Positions 43,811 to 52,203 of a stretch of 64,000 nt of DNA are shown one piece after another (positions within the stretch are counted from its first letter, which is position 1; each line of letters opens with the position of its first letter). Source of the DNA: Parvimonas sp035282405 (lineage in GTDB: Bacteria; Bacillota; Clostridia; Tissierellales; Peptoniphilaceae); the NCBI RefSeq assembly GCF_035282405.1, contig NZ_JAYKBP010000001.1:310001-374000 (forward strand), read 5' to 3'. The notes under the pieces are model-generated. The model was not told where the DNA came from, made no database searches, and saw only the letters and a program-made list of their open reading frames with translations. The translations under genes were made by a program, and so were the position numbers.

Positions 43811-44920
43811 TTATTTATTTGTGGCTCCTTTGCTTTGCAACATTTTTTCCATTTTTTCTGTATAATGTACACTTCCATCAGAAAGAATCCAATATGCCTC
43901 TGCTCCTTCTACTTTTTCTAAAAGTTTTTTGCCTTCTTCAACATCCATTAAAAACAAACTTGTTGATAGAAAATCTGCAAGTCCAGAATCATTACACAAA
44001 ACTGTTACACTCTTAATTTTATCTTTAGGATAGCCAGTTTTTGGGTCAATAATATGATTATATGCTTTATCTCCTACAAAATAAAATCTTTGATAATCTC
44101 CACTTGTAACCGCACAAGTTTCACTTGAAAAAATAACTTCTTTAATATCAACTTTATCAGAATCAAACTTAGGGTCTTGAATTCCAATTCCCCATTTATT
44201 TTTATCTTTTTCTAAAGGACTTCCAATAGCTTTTACATTTCCTCCTGCTGAAATTATTGCGCTTTTTAAACCCATTGATTTCAATTTATTCATAACTTTT
44301 TCTACTGAATAACCTTTTGCAATAGCTCCAACATCAAGTTTCATATCTTTATCTTTTAGAAAAACCGTACTATTTTTCTTATCAATTACAATATTGTCAA
44401 TATTAGTATGCTTTAACCCCTCTTTTATTTTATTATCATCTGGAAGTTTTCCCTTAAGATCAACAGCAGCATCCTTTTCTGCTTTCCAAAGAGAAGTTAC
44501 ACTTCCTATACCAATATTATTTTTATTAGATAATTTTTTATAATTTTCAATTGAAAATTCTAAAAGCTCTATAATTTCTTTGTCAACCTTAACAGGTTCT
44601 TTTCCAGCATTGTCATTAATAGTTTTTATATTATTCTCACTAGCATTTTCAAAAGAATTGTAAAGATTATGGTATCTTTTCATATCTTCTTCTAATACTT
44701 TATAATATTTATTAAATTCTTCTTCATTTGCACAATAAGCACTGAAAGCTACATCTGTATCAAAAACACCAAAAAATGATTTTGAAAACTTCTTAAAGCT
44801 TGCACTTTCATTATTTTTAACATCTTTTTTAGATTCTACGTTTTCAGTTTTTTTTGAACAAGCTCCAAAAACTAAGCAACATAACAATAAACTTATAATT
44901 CTTCTATTAAATTTCTTCAT
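43811..44920 (-). CDS. apbE: FAD:protein FMN transferase (ApbE), lipoprotein
   Basis: 369 residues with lipobox FGACS (lipid Cys21). ApbE features: a first SFFGVFDTDVAFSAY-type segment, DVGAIAKGYSVEKVMNKL near 205 (flavin and Mg site), SAIISAGGNVKAIG near 228, and HIIDPKTGYPKDKIKSVTVL near 296. It attaches FMN to Thr residues of proteins such as Rnf/Nqr subunits on the outer membrane face. No rnf genes are in the window, but a membrane Rnf complex would fit this fermentative metabolism. 17 bases after the neighbouring gene on the same strand. Confidence 0.93.
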   Translation of the reverse strand: MKKFNRRIISLLLCCLVFGACSKKTENVESKKDVKNNESASFKKFSKSFFGVFDTDVAFSAYCANEEEFNKYYKVLEEDMKRYHNLYNSFENASENNIKTINDNAGKEPVKVDKEIIELLEFSIENYKKLSNKNNIGIGSVTSLWKAEKDAAVDLKGKLPDDNKIKEGLKHTNIDNIVIDKKNSTVFLKDKDMKLDVGAIAKGYSVEKVMNKLKSMGLKSAIISAGGNVKAIGSPLEKDKNKWGIGIQDPKFDSDKVDIKEVIFSSETCAVTSGDYQRFYFVGDKAYNHIIDPKTGYPKDKIKSVTVLCNDSGLADFLSTSLFLMDVEEGKKLLEKVEGAEAYWILSDGSVHYTEKMEKMLQSKGATNK

Positions 44921-44936
44921 TTTTCCCCAACTTCAA

Positions 44937-45809
44937 CTAAATTTTTTTCTGTCTTAAATACCAAATAGGATATATACTCGAAAATCCGTCATAAATATCG
45001 TTAATTTTTGTTATCTTTTCATTTATTATCTCATCTTCAAAATCATTACTTTCAACAAAAATATCATATAAATTTTCAATTATAGTATATACTCCTAAAA
45101 GTTTAAAAAATGCCCTCGGAACATTATTTTTAAAATATCCATCAACAATTCCTGTCAATAAATTTGCATTATTATCATAATATAGATTCAAATTTCTAAA
45201 CTCAAAATAAGAATCTGATCTTAAAATTTTATACTCCTCTATAATTTGAAATTTCCCGTCTTTTGAAATTTTTATATCATCAAGTCCATTAATTCCAATT
45301 ATAGTAGTACAAGTTCTATCATTTAAACAATATCTATTTCTTTCTAAAAAATCAAAAAGAACATAATCTAAGTTTCCTCTAAATTTTCCAAGTCCATACT
45401 TATGTAAGAATTTATTTATCCTATAATTGTAATGTTTGTTCCATCTACCACAATCACAGCCTTGAAAACTTTTATGATATTCAAAAATAAATTTTCCAAT
45501 TTTAAAGCCTACATTATATGCTTCTTCATCAGTTAAATTATTTTTTTCATCAATAACAAAAGGAATAATTCTATAACAGAACTTATCATTGAAAATTCCA
45601 ATACCTTCATAAGAAATATTAGAAAATTCTTCTGATAAATTATTTAGACAATCAAAAATTTTACTTATCTTAGAAAACTTACCAGAAGGAAATAAATTTA
45701 AAATAAACTTTTCACTTTTATTTTCCAAAATATATTCTTTTTCACTTATTTTATTTACTTTTAATTTTCTATTTTTTATAAATTCTATATTTTTTTCTAA
45801 TTCAAGCAT
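44937..45809 (-). CDS. APH/choline-kinase-fold protein lacking catalytic motif
   Basis: 290 residues. The plan matches aminoglycoside-phosphotransferase-like proteins: an N-lobe with FILNLFPSGKFSKI, then a helical C-lobe. The place of the catalytic HGDxHxxN loop reads TTIIGINGLDDIKIS and the place of the Mg-binding IDF reads IIEEYK, so the catalytic Asp, His and metal ligands are missing, while the FEFRNLNLYYD-type segment that follows is kept. Hence a probable pseudokinase. 16 bases separate it from both mazF and apbE; these genes may share a transcript. Function unknown. Confidence 0.62.
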   Translation of the reverse strand: MLELEKNIEFIKNRKLKVNKISEKEYILENKSEKFILNLFPSGKFSKISKIFDCLNNLSEEFSNISYEGIGIFNDKFCYRIIPFVIDEKNNLTDEEAYNVGFKIGKFIFEYHKSFQGCDCGRWNKHYNYRINKFLHKYGLGKFRGNLDYVLFDFLERNRYCLNDRTCTTIIGINGLDDIKISKDGKFQIIEEYKILRSDSYFEFRNLNLYYDNNANLLTGIVDGYFKNNVPRAFFKLLGVYTIIENLYDIFVESNDFEDEIINEKITKINDIYDGFSSIYPIWYLRQKKI

Positions 45810-45825
45810 ATTTTCCCTCTATGTA

Positions 45826-46164
45826 CTAAACCCCGACAGATTTTAAAAGTGCCTCATTAACTTTTTTCATAAAGAACTCATCTGTAAAGCCAACTTTTTC
45901 TCTAAGTCTTTTTTTATCAATAGTTCTTATTTGCTCCAACAATACAACAGAATTTTTAGGAAGCCCAAATTCTGCTGAAACTTCAACATGAGTTGGAAGT
46001 TTGACTTTATTCATCTGAGAAGTTATAGCTGCAATAATGACAGTTGGACTGTATTTATTTCCAACATCATTTTGAACAACTAGGACCGGTCTTACCCCGC
46101 CTTGTTCAGAACCTACAACGGGACTTAAATCAGCATAAAAAATATCTCCTCTTTTTACTTTCAT
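45826..46164 (-). CDS. mazF: MazF/PemK-type mRNA interferase toxin
   Basis: 112 residues, the NdoA/EndoA size. Typical N-terminus VKRGDIFYADLSPVVGSEQGG and RPVLVVQNDVGN near 25-38, then APTVI-like SPTVIIAAITSQ and the KLPTHVEVSAEFGLPKNSVVLLEQIRTIDKKRL block with the catalytic Arg and Thr region. It cleaves single-stranded mRNA at short sequence motifs. No antitoxin ORF lies in the 220 bases upstream or overlaps the gene, unlike mazEF or ndoAI-ndoA. Antitoxin could be elsewhere, or this copy could be a stand-alone member. Confidence 0.92.
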   Translation of the reverse strand: MKVKRGDIFYADLSPVVGSEQGGVRPVLVVQNDVGNKYSPTVIIAAITSQMNKVKLPTHVEVSAEFGLPKNSVVLLEQIRTIDKKRLREKVGFTDEFFMKKVNEALLKSVGV

Positions 46165-46200
46165 ATATTTTTTCTTTTAGTAAAAACTAAAAGCACTCCC

Positions 46201-46290
46201 TCTTAAATAATCTTATTTATTTATTATATATTTTTAAGAGAAATAAATCAACACTTGATAACAATTATTAAAAATTTTTATAAAAAAGTG
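46201..46290. repeat. Intergenic 90-bp repeat, copy 1
   Basis: AT-rich block sharing most bases with 47014-47105 (TTAAATAATCTTATTT, then TTATTATATATTTTTA, then ATTAAAAATTTTTATAAAAAA and AGTG). It lies upstream of mazF. The two copies flank the NUDIX gene. Confidence 0.8.
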
Positions 46291-46385
46291 CATCACAATG
46301 CAAATTATAAATAATAGATTTCCCATAGAAATCCATTATAATTTTATGCTTTAAAAAACCAAATAACTTTAAAATTTGAACTTTA

Positions 46386-46904
46386 TCACTCAGAAATAAA
46401 CCCTTTTTGATAATAGTCAATAAATTTAAATAATGTATTAACATGCATAGGATACCAAGATTCTAAATTTTCGTTAATAGAACTATATATGTCATCAACA
46501 TTCATCCATCTAACATTTCTTGTTTCGTTAAAATTTGGTCTTATTTTACCTTCAGCTTTACACAAAAAAGTTTGAAGAATAATAGAATAACCTCCTGATA
46601 AATTCTGAGTACAGCAAAATGGAATATAGCTATTGACAGTATATTCACCCATTTCTCTGATATCTATATTATTTTCACCAAAAATTTCTATAATTGTTAA
46701 TCCTGTTTCCTCTTTTACTTCTCTTTTTAATGCTTTAAAAATATCTTCATATTCTCTAATCTTTCCTGCTGGCAATTCTAATAAACCCTTTTCAAAAATT
46801 TCATTTTCCTTATACCTTTCTTGGACTAAAATATTTAATTTATTATCTTTAATCCTGTAAATTAATGCCCCTACAGCAGGAATAGCAAATACTTCTTTCA
46901 ACAA
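46386..46904 (-). CDS. NUDIX hydrolase (ADP-ribose pyrophosphatase-like)
   Basis: 172 residues with a complete NUDIX box: G-KIREY-E-DIFKALK-REVKEETGL near residues 44-66, following LLELPAG. It hydrolyses nucleoside diphosphates linked to another moiety; ADP-ribose or a similar substrate is likely from the LLELPAGK context. Metal ligands REVKEE are intact. It stands between two copies of a 90-bp repeat, which suggests recombination or local insertion. Shine-Dalgarno AAGGAGAAAATTTG lies before the start. Confidence 0.87.
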   Translation of the reverse strand: MLKEVFAIPAVGALIYRIKDNKLNILVQERYKENEIFEKGLLELPAGKIREYEDIFKALKREVKEETGLTIIEIFGENNIDIREMGEYTVNSYIPFCCTQNLSGGYSIILQTFLCKAEGKIRPNFNETRNVRWMNVDDIYSSINENLESWYPMHVNTLFKFIDYYQKGFISE

Positions 46905-47013
46905 ATTTTCTCCTTATGTAAATTTATTTACATCATTATACAAATTAATAAAAAATATAACATTTCTATAAGTAATGTCAATCAGTCTTATTATTTTCGT
47001 TCAAAAAACTTCC

Positions 47014-47105
47014 TATTAAATAATCTTATTTGTTTATTATATATTTTTAGAGAAAATAAATCAATACTTAATAATAAGTATTAAAAATTTTTATAAAAAA
47101 AAGTG
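47014..47105. repeat. Intergenic 90-bp repeat, copy 2
   Basis: Near copy of 46201-46290 with about ten differences; its right end runs into the rplL terminator hairpin. Confidence 0.8.
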
Positions 47106-47121
47106 GACAAAAATCCACCTT
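47094..47121 (-). terminator. Terminator of rplJ-rplL
   Basis: On the minus strand GTGGA / TCCAC with a 6-base loop, followed by eight T residues, 30 bases beyond the rplL stop. Confidence 0.75.
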
Positions 47122-47151
47122 TAATTCTCAAATTATTATATAAGTAATTTC

Positions 47152-47526
47152 TTACTTTAACTCTACAGTAGCTCCTACTTCTTCTAATTTAGCTTTCATT
47201 TGTTCAGCTTCTTCTTTAGCTACTCCTTCTTTAATAGCTTTTGGAGCGTTGTCAACTATTTCTTTAGCTTCTTTTAATCCTAATCCACTTAAATCTTTAA
47301 CAGCTTTAACAACTTTCATTTTTTCTGCTCCAACTGATGCTAAAATTACATCAAATTCAGATTTTTCTTCTGCTGCTCCAGCTGATTCTCCACCAGCTAC
47401 TGCTCCACCTACTACTACAGGTGCTGCTGCAGAAACTCCAAATTTTTCTTCTGCTGCTTTAACTAATTCATTTAATTCAAGAACTGATAATTTTTCAATT
47501 GCTTCTAATATTTGTTCGAAATCCAT
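47152..47526 (-). CDS. rplL: 50S ribosomal protein L7/L12
   Basis: 124 residues with the canonical layout: N-terminal dimer domain (DFEQILEAIEKLSVLELNELVKA), Ala/Gly-rich hinge (AAAPVVVGGAVAGGES) and the C-terminal factor-binding domain (KSEFDVILASVGAEKMKVVKAVK then LGLKEAKEIVDNAPKAIKEG). It forms the GTPase-activating ribosomal stalk. 29 bases downstream of rplJ; followed by a terminator rather than rpoB. Confidence 0.98.
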   Translation of the reverse strand: MDFEQILEAIEKLSVLELNELVKAAEEKFGVSAAAPVVVGGAVAGGESAGAAEEKSEFDVILASVGAEKMKVVKAVKDLSGLGLKEAKEIVDNAPKAIKEGVAKEEAEQMKAKLEEVGATVELK

Positions 47527-47555
47527 AATATACCTCCTAAAATTTTATGCAACCA

Positions 47556-48059
47556 TTAAGCTGCTTCTTCTTCTTTCTTTTTTCTTACTGCTTCTAACAT
47601 ATAAACTAAATTTGATACTGGAGCCTTTAAGCTTCCTAGTAACTTTGCAACAAGTACTTCTCTTGAAGGAATACTTGCAACAGCTTTAACGCCGTTAATA
47701 TCTAAAATTTTTCCTTCTAATATACCTGCTTTAATAACTAATTTTTCATTTGATTTTGCAAATTCATTAGTTATTCTTGCTGCCGCTGTTAAATCTTCCC
47801 CTGAAAACGCAACAGCACTTGGTCCTTCTAGATATTGATTGAAATCTTCATATCCTAATTCCTTGAAGGCTAATTTCATCATAGTATTCTTATATACCTT
47901 ATATTGAACACCAGCTTGTCTGTACTTATTTCTTAAGTCAGTTACTTGTTCAACAGTTAAGCCTCTGTAATCAACTAAAACTAAAGAACCTGAATTTTCA
48001 ATTTTTTCTCTAATTTCTGATATAACAGCTTGTTTTTGTTCTAAAACAAAATCTTTCAT
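47556..48059 (-). CDS. rplJ: 50S ribosomal protein L10
   Basis: 167 residues. N-terminal rRNA-binding part (EQKQAVISEIREKIENS, VDYRGLTVEQVTDLRNKYR) and the C-terminal helix that carries L7/L12 dimers. Preceded by a typical L10 leader and an attenuator hairpin. In most relatives this gene follows rplK-rplA and precedes rpoB; here the neighbours are unrelated on both sides. Confidence 0.98.
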   Translation of the reverse strand: MKDFVLEQKQAVISEIREKIENSGSLVLVDYRGLTVEQVTDLRNKYRQAGVQYKVYKNTMMKLAFKELGYEDFNQYLEGPSAVAFSGEDLTAAARITNEFAKSNEKLVIKAGILEGKILDINGVKAVASIPSREVLVAKLLGSLKAPVSNLVYMLEAVRKKKEEEAA

Positions 48060-48074
48060 CTTTTCACCTCCACA

Positions 48075-48190
48075 AAAGGCTACATATTAAAAAATCTCTA
48101 CCAAGAGTAGAGATAAAATACATAATAAAGTATTTCCACCTATGTAGGATTTTTAAACTAATGTCCCTACGGTCTTGGGTAGCCTATAAA
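48075..48190 (-). ncRNA. Ribosomal protein L10 leader
   Basis: On the minus strand a closing helix GGCTAC / GTAGCC (48177-48187 with 48075-48084) encloses CCAAGACCGTAGGGAC and AATCCTACATAGG segments, the pattern of Firmicute L10 leaders that bind L10(L12)4 for feedback control. The attenuator hairpin lies within it. Confidence 0.8.
48089..48114 (-). terminator. Attenuator hairpin inside the L10 leader
   Basis: On the minus strand ATCTCTAC-TCTTG-GTAGAGAT followed by T residues, a standard intrinsic terminator 30 bases before the rplJ start. It probably competes with the leader fold. Confidence 0.8.
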
Positions 48191-48264
48191 ATTAACATAT
48201 ATATTATACCATAATTTTAAATAAATGCAATACCTTTTTAAAAAAATTTTAATATTTCTTCTTG

Positions 48265-48331
48265 TACATTTGTAAATGATGTGAGACCAAAAATTATAAA
48301 AAAATATAACCTGTATGTTAGAATTAAAGGA
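48265..48331. repeat. Solo IS-end copy upstream of fic
   Basis: About 67 bases nearly identical to 49368-49435 (shared TTGTAAATGATGTGAGACC and AACCTGTATGTTAGAATT). It contains AATGATGTGAGA, the terminal repeat of the IS relic, but no transposase. The two copies flank the fic gene. Confidence 0.82.
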
Positions 48332-48404
48332 TTAAATAAAAAGTTTAAAAGTTTATTCAAATTATGGTATAATTATATAAAAAAGAAGGTGGTGTATATA
48401 AAAA

Positions 48405-49190
48405 ATGAAAATAGATTTTCAAAAAATAAAAGAATTAAACGACTACATAAATACTTTTAAAAATGAAAAATTAATAAGTGTATATAGTCAAATAGATAAA
48501 GATTTTGAACTTAAATTTACACATGAAAGCACAAAAATTGAGGGGAATACACTATCGATATTTGAAGTTAAGACTATATTAGAAGATGGTTATTCTGTTG
48601 CTGGAAAAGAACTTAGAGAAATTTATGAAGTCATAAATAATAAAAATGCTTTTGAATTTATAAAAGAGATGATAAAAAAAGGTGATGAATTAACTGAAGA
48701 AAAGATAAAAGATATACATGAAATAGTGGTGCAAAACATTTTTCAAGGTGGGATATATAGAAATGTAAATGTGAAAATAACAGGTGCGTCTTTTAGCCCT
48801 CCAGAATTTACAAAAGTAAGAGAGGAAATGAAAAACTTTATTTTTGATTATGAAAATAATAAAAAAAATTTAAACCCAATAGAACTTGCAAGTTTTACAC
48901 ATGCAGAATTTGTAAGGATTCATCCTTTTAATGATGGAAATGGAAGAACATCAAGACTTTTAATGAATTATTGTCTAATGAAAAATGGATTCAAACCTAT
49001 ATCAATAAATCCTGAAGAGAGAAATAAGTACTATGAATTTTTAGATTTCTATGGAAAGAACAAAAATATGAGAAGTTTAAAAGACTTTATAACTTTTTTA
49101 ATAGAAAAAGAATATAAGATACTTTTAGAATATGAAAAAGAAATAGAATTTTTAAAGGATAATGAAATAGAAAAAGAAATAGAATTTTAG
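48405..49190 (+). CDS. Fic family AMP-transferase-like protein
   Basis: 261 residues. The Fic motif is intact: FVRIHPFNDGNGRTSRLLMNY near 166-186 (HPFxDGNGR). An N-terminal inhibitory helix motif is present as STKIEGNTLS near 45-54 (S/TxxxEGN), so this is a class II Fic that is self-inhibited by the Glu. Such proteins transfer AMP to, or remove it from, target proteins. The catalytic His and the GNGR anion hole are complete. Flanked by two copies of an IS-end sequence, which suggests acquisition. Not accompanied by a separate antitoxin gene. Confidence 0.9.
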   Translation: MKIDFQKIKELNDYINTFKNEKLISVYSQIDKDFELKFTHESTKIEGNTLSIFEVKTILEDGYSVAGKELREIYEVINNKNAFEFIKEMIKKGDELTEEKIKDIHEIVVQNIFQGGIYRNVNVKITGASFSPPEFTKVREEMKNFIFDYENNKKNLNPIELASFTHAEFVRIHPFNDGNGRTSRLLMNYCLMKNGFKPISINPEERNKYYEFLDFYGKNKNMRSLKDFITFLIEKEYKILLEYEKEIEFLKDNEIEKEIEF

Positions 49191-49203
49191 TTTTTATTTT
49201 TTA

Positions 49204-49320
49204 TTTAATCATACAGCAAACGAAAATAGTGTTTATTGGAAAAATGGATATAAAGGTTGGTGGGTAAGTCAATGCAAACATAATGGAAAAGTGGGCTGAA
49301 CTGTTAGCTTTATAAAATAA
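49204..49320 (+). pseudogene. Short gene remnant after fic
   Basis: A stop-interrupted reading (NHTANENSVYWKNGYKGWWVSQ, broken here for length, then CKHNGKVG, stop, TVSFIK) looks like the tail of a protein with aromatic-rich repeats such as a cell-wall or SH3-like domain. Too short to identify. Confidence 0.35.
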
Positions 49321-49367
49321 TTAGAATAATAAAAAATAAATTAATGAGAAGTAAAAAAATACTTCTA

Positions 49368-49435
49368 TACATTTGTAAATGATGTGAGACCAAAAAATAT
49401 AAAAAAATATAACCTGTATGTTAGAATTAAAGGAG
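49368..49435. repeat. IS end copy adjoining the IS relic
   Basis: Direct copy of 48265-48331 at the left end of the IS relic, one or two bases different. Together the copies bracket fic. Confidence 0.82.
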
Positions 49436-50076
49436 AATTAATTCTCCTTTAATTCTAATAATTCTTTACATTTTTCAATAGGCGAAAGCCAATTTAAAGT
49501 TTGCATAGGTAGTCTATTAGATTTATAGAGATATTTTTTCATTTGAGCAATCAAATCTTCATAAGAATAAAAAGATAAATTACTGTAAAATCTTTCATTG
49601 CCATTTCTATGACTTCTTTCAACCTTACCATTATGTCTAGGCGTTCTAGGTCTGATTAATTGATGTTTAATACCCAATTCATTACATAGTTTGTCAAAAG
49701 GATGAACTCTTTTAGTATCTTTAAAATGTGTAAATTCAAAGCCATTATCGGTTTGAATAATTTCAGGAATATAACCAAAGTGTTTAATAGCCATTTTAAC
49801 AAAAGTAACAGTACTATAAGAAAATTGTTCCTTAAAAGGATAAATAAATCTTTCACGAGTTGCCTACTTGTATCATATCTTCTTGTTGCTTTTGCATTAT
49901 TTCCATATTTTATTGCATATTCTACTACTTTTTTGATGAAACCTCATCTCTTCTGGTATAATTATTTTCATAGGAGGCCTTTCTTTCTGATAATTTGTTT
50001 TTTTGTTACTATTATTTTATCAGATAGCTTCCTATTTTTTTATTTTTTTGTCACATATGTAGTATCTCACAACATT
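49378..50076 (-). mobile_element. Internally deleted insertion sequence, IS481/IS3-like
   Basis: Terminal inverted repeats AATGATGTGAGA (left, 49378-49389) and TCTCACAACATT (right, 50065-50076) bound about 700 bases. The length is well below an intact element of this type; the middle is missing and the transposase is broken. Confidence 0.75.
49438..49971 (-). pseudogene. Transposase (DDE integrase core type) with internal deletion
   Basis: The start KIIIPEEMRF and the frame-shifted VVEYAIKYGNNAKATRRYDTSRQ correspond to the N-terminal helix-turn-helix region. The next readable part (FIYPFKEQFSYSTVTF, IQTDNGFEFTHF, RPRTPRHNGKVERSHRN) is the C-terminal catalytic part. A frameshift and the loss of the middle (about 500 bases) disable it. 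Open piece 49438-49794 has 118 residues. The D and E catalytic motifs (TDNG, NGKVERSHR) are readable. IS481-type is the best guess. Confidence 0.82.
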
Positions 50077-50157
50077 TTTTAAAGTTTTTTTATATTTCTT
50101 TTATTTCATTTTTATGGTAGAATATATACATTATTAAAAAAGATTCAAGGAGAGATA

Positions 50158-50613
50158 ATGATAAAATATTTGTTAGTTTTATTAATTTCAATGGTACCTA
50201 TTATAGAACTAAGAGGAGCAATTCCATATTCTCAAGCTATGGGACTTCCTATTTTAAGTTCATATATAATTGCACTAATAGGAAATTTAATCCCAGTGCC
50301 ATTTGTTTACTTTCTTGCTAAAAAGATTTTAATTTGGGGCGAACATAAAAGATATATTGGCAAGTTTTGTAAGAAACTTTTATTAAAAGGTCATAGAGCG
50401 GGAGAAAAAATTTTAAAAAAATCAGGAAAAAGTGGAATTTTAATTGCACTTGCGGTTTTTATAGGCATTCCTTTTCCGGGAACCGGTGCCTATACAGGAA
50501 TGCTTGCTGCAAGTATTTTAGATATTGATTTTAAAACAAGTTTTTTAGCGGCTATTATGGGATTAATTATATCAGGAATAATTATGGCTACAATTAGTTT
50601 TAATATTTTTTAA
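50158..50613 (+). CDS. Small membrane protein, COG2426-type putative export protein
   Basis: 151 residues with about four membrane segments. Shows ISMVPIIELRGAIPYSQAMGLP near 10-31 and VFIGIPFPGTGAYTGMLAAS near 100-119, the two signatures of the COG2426 / small multidrug export family. Function is not established despite the family name. Start has AAGGAGAGATA; a hairpin at 50617-50637 ends it. Confidence 0.85.
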   Translation: MIKYLLVLLISMVPIIELRGAIPYSQAMGLPILSSYIIALIGNLIPVPFVYFLAKKILIWGEHKRYIGKFCKKLLLKGHRAGEKILKKSGKSGILIALAVFIGIPFPGTGAYTGMLAASILDIDFKTSFLAAIMGLIISGIIMATISFNIF

Positions 50614-50616
50614 ATT

Positions 50617-50637
50617 GGACAACTCAGTTGTCCTTTT
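50617..50637 (+). terminator. Terminator after the COG2426-type gene
   Basis: GGACAAC-TCA-GTTGTCC followed by TTTT. Confidence 0.82.
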
Positions 50638-50713
50638 CTATTGCAAAAAATCTAATTTTTAGTTATTATATAGGTAAGATAATTTTTATCTAATTTAATT
50701 TTGGAGGTAGTGT

Positions 50714-52156
50714 ATGAAATTTAAAATTGGCAATTCCGGAATAGTTAAAGTTATTACTTTATTTGATGGAAATGATATTTGCGGAATAAGTGAAGAACTA
50801 AAAGCTTATGTAAAAGAAAACAAACTTTTTAACGGAAAAAGAGGCGAAGTTTTTTCAAATCTAGGTCCAAATTCTGAAAATGTAATTTTATTAGGTTTAG
50901 GAAAAGAAAAAGAAAATTCTCTTGAAAACATCAGAAGAGCTTTCCTTTCTCTTGGAAAAATTTTAAAAGCTAATAAAATAAAATCATGCAATATTGAAAT
51001 CAAAAAGTTTGATGGTATTTGTTATAAATTAACTGCTCAAGCAATGATTGAAGGTATTATAAATGTTAACTATGCTTTTGACAACTTCCTAAAAGAAAAA
51101 AAAGACAAATTTGAATGTGAAGTATTCTTTACTGTCTTAGAAGATAAAATAGAACATGTAGAAAGTGGAATAAAAGAAATTGAAGCAATAATGGAAGCAG
51201 TGTTTATGTGTAGAGATCTTGTAAATAGACCTGCTAATGATATTTATCCTGAAACCTTAGCAAAATTTGCAAAAGAAGAACTTGAAAAAGTTGGTGTAGA
51301 AGTTGAAGTTCTAGAAAAGAAACAAATTGAATCTTTAAAAATGGATGCTTTTCTATCAGTAGCACAAGGTAGTGATCTACCCCCTAAATTTATAATTATG
51401 AAACATTTACCAAACAAAGATGAAAAACCTATTGTTTTAGTTGGTAAAGGCTTAACTTATGATTCAGGTGGATATGCAATCAAACCTGCTACAGGAATGG
51501 TTACTATGAAAACTGATATGGGTGGAAGTGCCTCTGTTATTTCAACAATGTATGCAGTAGGAAAAATGAAAGTTCAAAGAAATGTAATCGCACTTGTTGC
51601 ATCTTGTGAAAATATGATTAACGGACATGCTTACAGAAATGGAGATATAATTTCTTCAATGAAAGGTTCAACTATTGAAGTAATTAACACTGATGCTGAA
51701 GGAAGATTGACTTTAGCTGATGCTATTTACTATGGAGCATCAAAATTAAACCCTGAATGTATAATTGATGTAGCAACTTTAACAGGTGCTTGTATTCAAG
51801 CCTTGGGTTCAAGAGTTATTGGAGCTGTAAGTAATAGTGATGAGGTTTTTGCAAAAATTAAGGAATCAGCAGACTTTATGGGTGAATACTTATGGAGATT
51901 TCCTGTTTATGAAGAACATAAAGAAAGTGTAAAAGGAAAAGTTGGAGATTTATTAAATGTAACTGCTCCCGGAACTGGCGGAGCAATTACTGCAGGAGTT
52001 TTCTTAGAACACTTTGTTGAAAATACTCCTTGGGTTCATTTAGACATTGCAGGTCCTTCATACTCAAATTCAGCTTGGGGAACAAATCCTGAAGGAGCAA
52101 GTGGTACTCCAGTAAAAACACTTTACAATTTTGTAAAAAAATACAATAAAAAATAA
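50714..52156 (+). CDS. pepA: Leucyl aminopeptidase (M17)
   Basis: 480 residues. The two-metal M17 catalytic domain is evident: VGKGLTYDSGGYAIKPATGM near 243, KTDMGGSASV, and NTDAEGRLTLADAIYYG near 325 (metal ligands and bicarbonate-site Arg). The N-terminal macro-like domain is divergent and lacks catalytic motifs, as in the family. It trims N-terminal residues from peptides in the cytoplasm and fits a peptide-fermenting lifestyle together with the OppA-type lipoprotein. GGAGG lies eight bases before the ATG; a terminator follows. Confidence 0.96.
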   Translation: MKFKIGNSGIVKVITLFDGNDICGISEELKAYVKENKLFNGKRGEVFSNLGPNSENVILLGLGKEKENSLENIRRAFLSLGKILKANKIKSCNIEIKKFDGICYKLTAQAMIEGIINVNYAFDNFLKEKKDKFECEVFFTVLEDKIEHVESGIKEIEAIMEAVFMCRDLVNRPANDIYPETLAKFAKEELEKVGVEVEVLEKKQIESLKMDAFLSVAQGSDLPPKFIIMKHLPNKDEKPIVLVGKGLTYDSGGYAIKPATGMVTMKTDMGGSASVISTMYAVGKMKVQRNVIALVASCENMINGHAYRNGDIISSMKGSTIEVINTDAEGRLTLADAIYYGASKLNPECIIDVATLTGACIQALGSRVIGAVSNSDEVFAKIKESADFMGEYLWRFPVYEEHKESVKGKVGDLLNVTAPGTGGAITAGVFLEHFVENTPWVHLDIAGPSYSNSAWGTNPEGASGTPVKTLYNFVKKYNKK

Positions 52157-52166
52157 TTAAGAATTT

Positions 52167-52203
52167 AAAAATGGTATGCTTTTTTAAAGCATACCATTTT
52201 TTC
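52167..52203. terminator. Terminator between pepA and copA (bidirectional)
   Basis: AAAATGGTATGC pairs with GCATACCATTTT around a 9-base loop; T run on the plus strand. It lies between two convergent genes. Confidence 0.9.

Noticed and set aside
46165..46385. Antitoxin gene upstream of mazF
   Set aside because: Only a 19-codon ORF is readable on that strand, too short and without antitoxin features.
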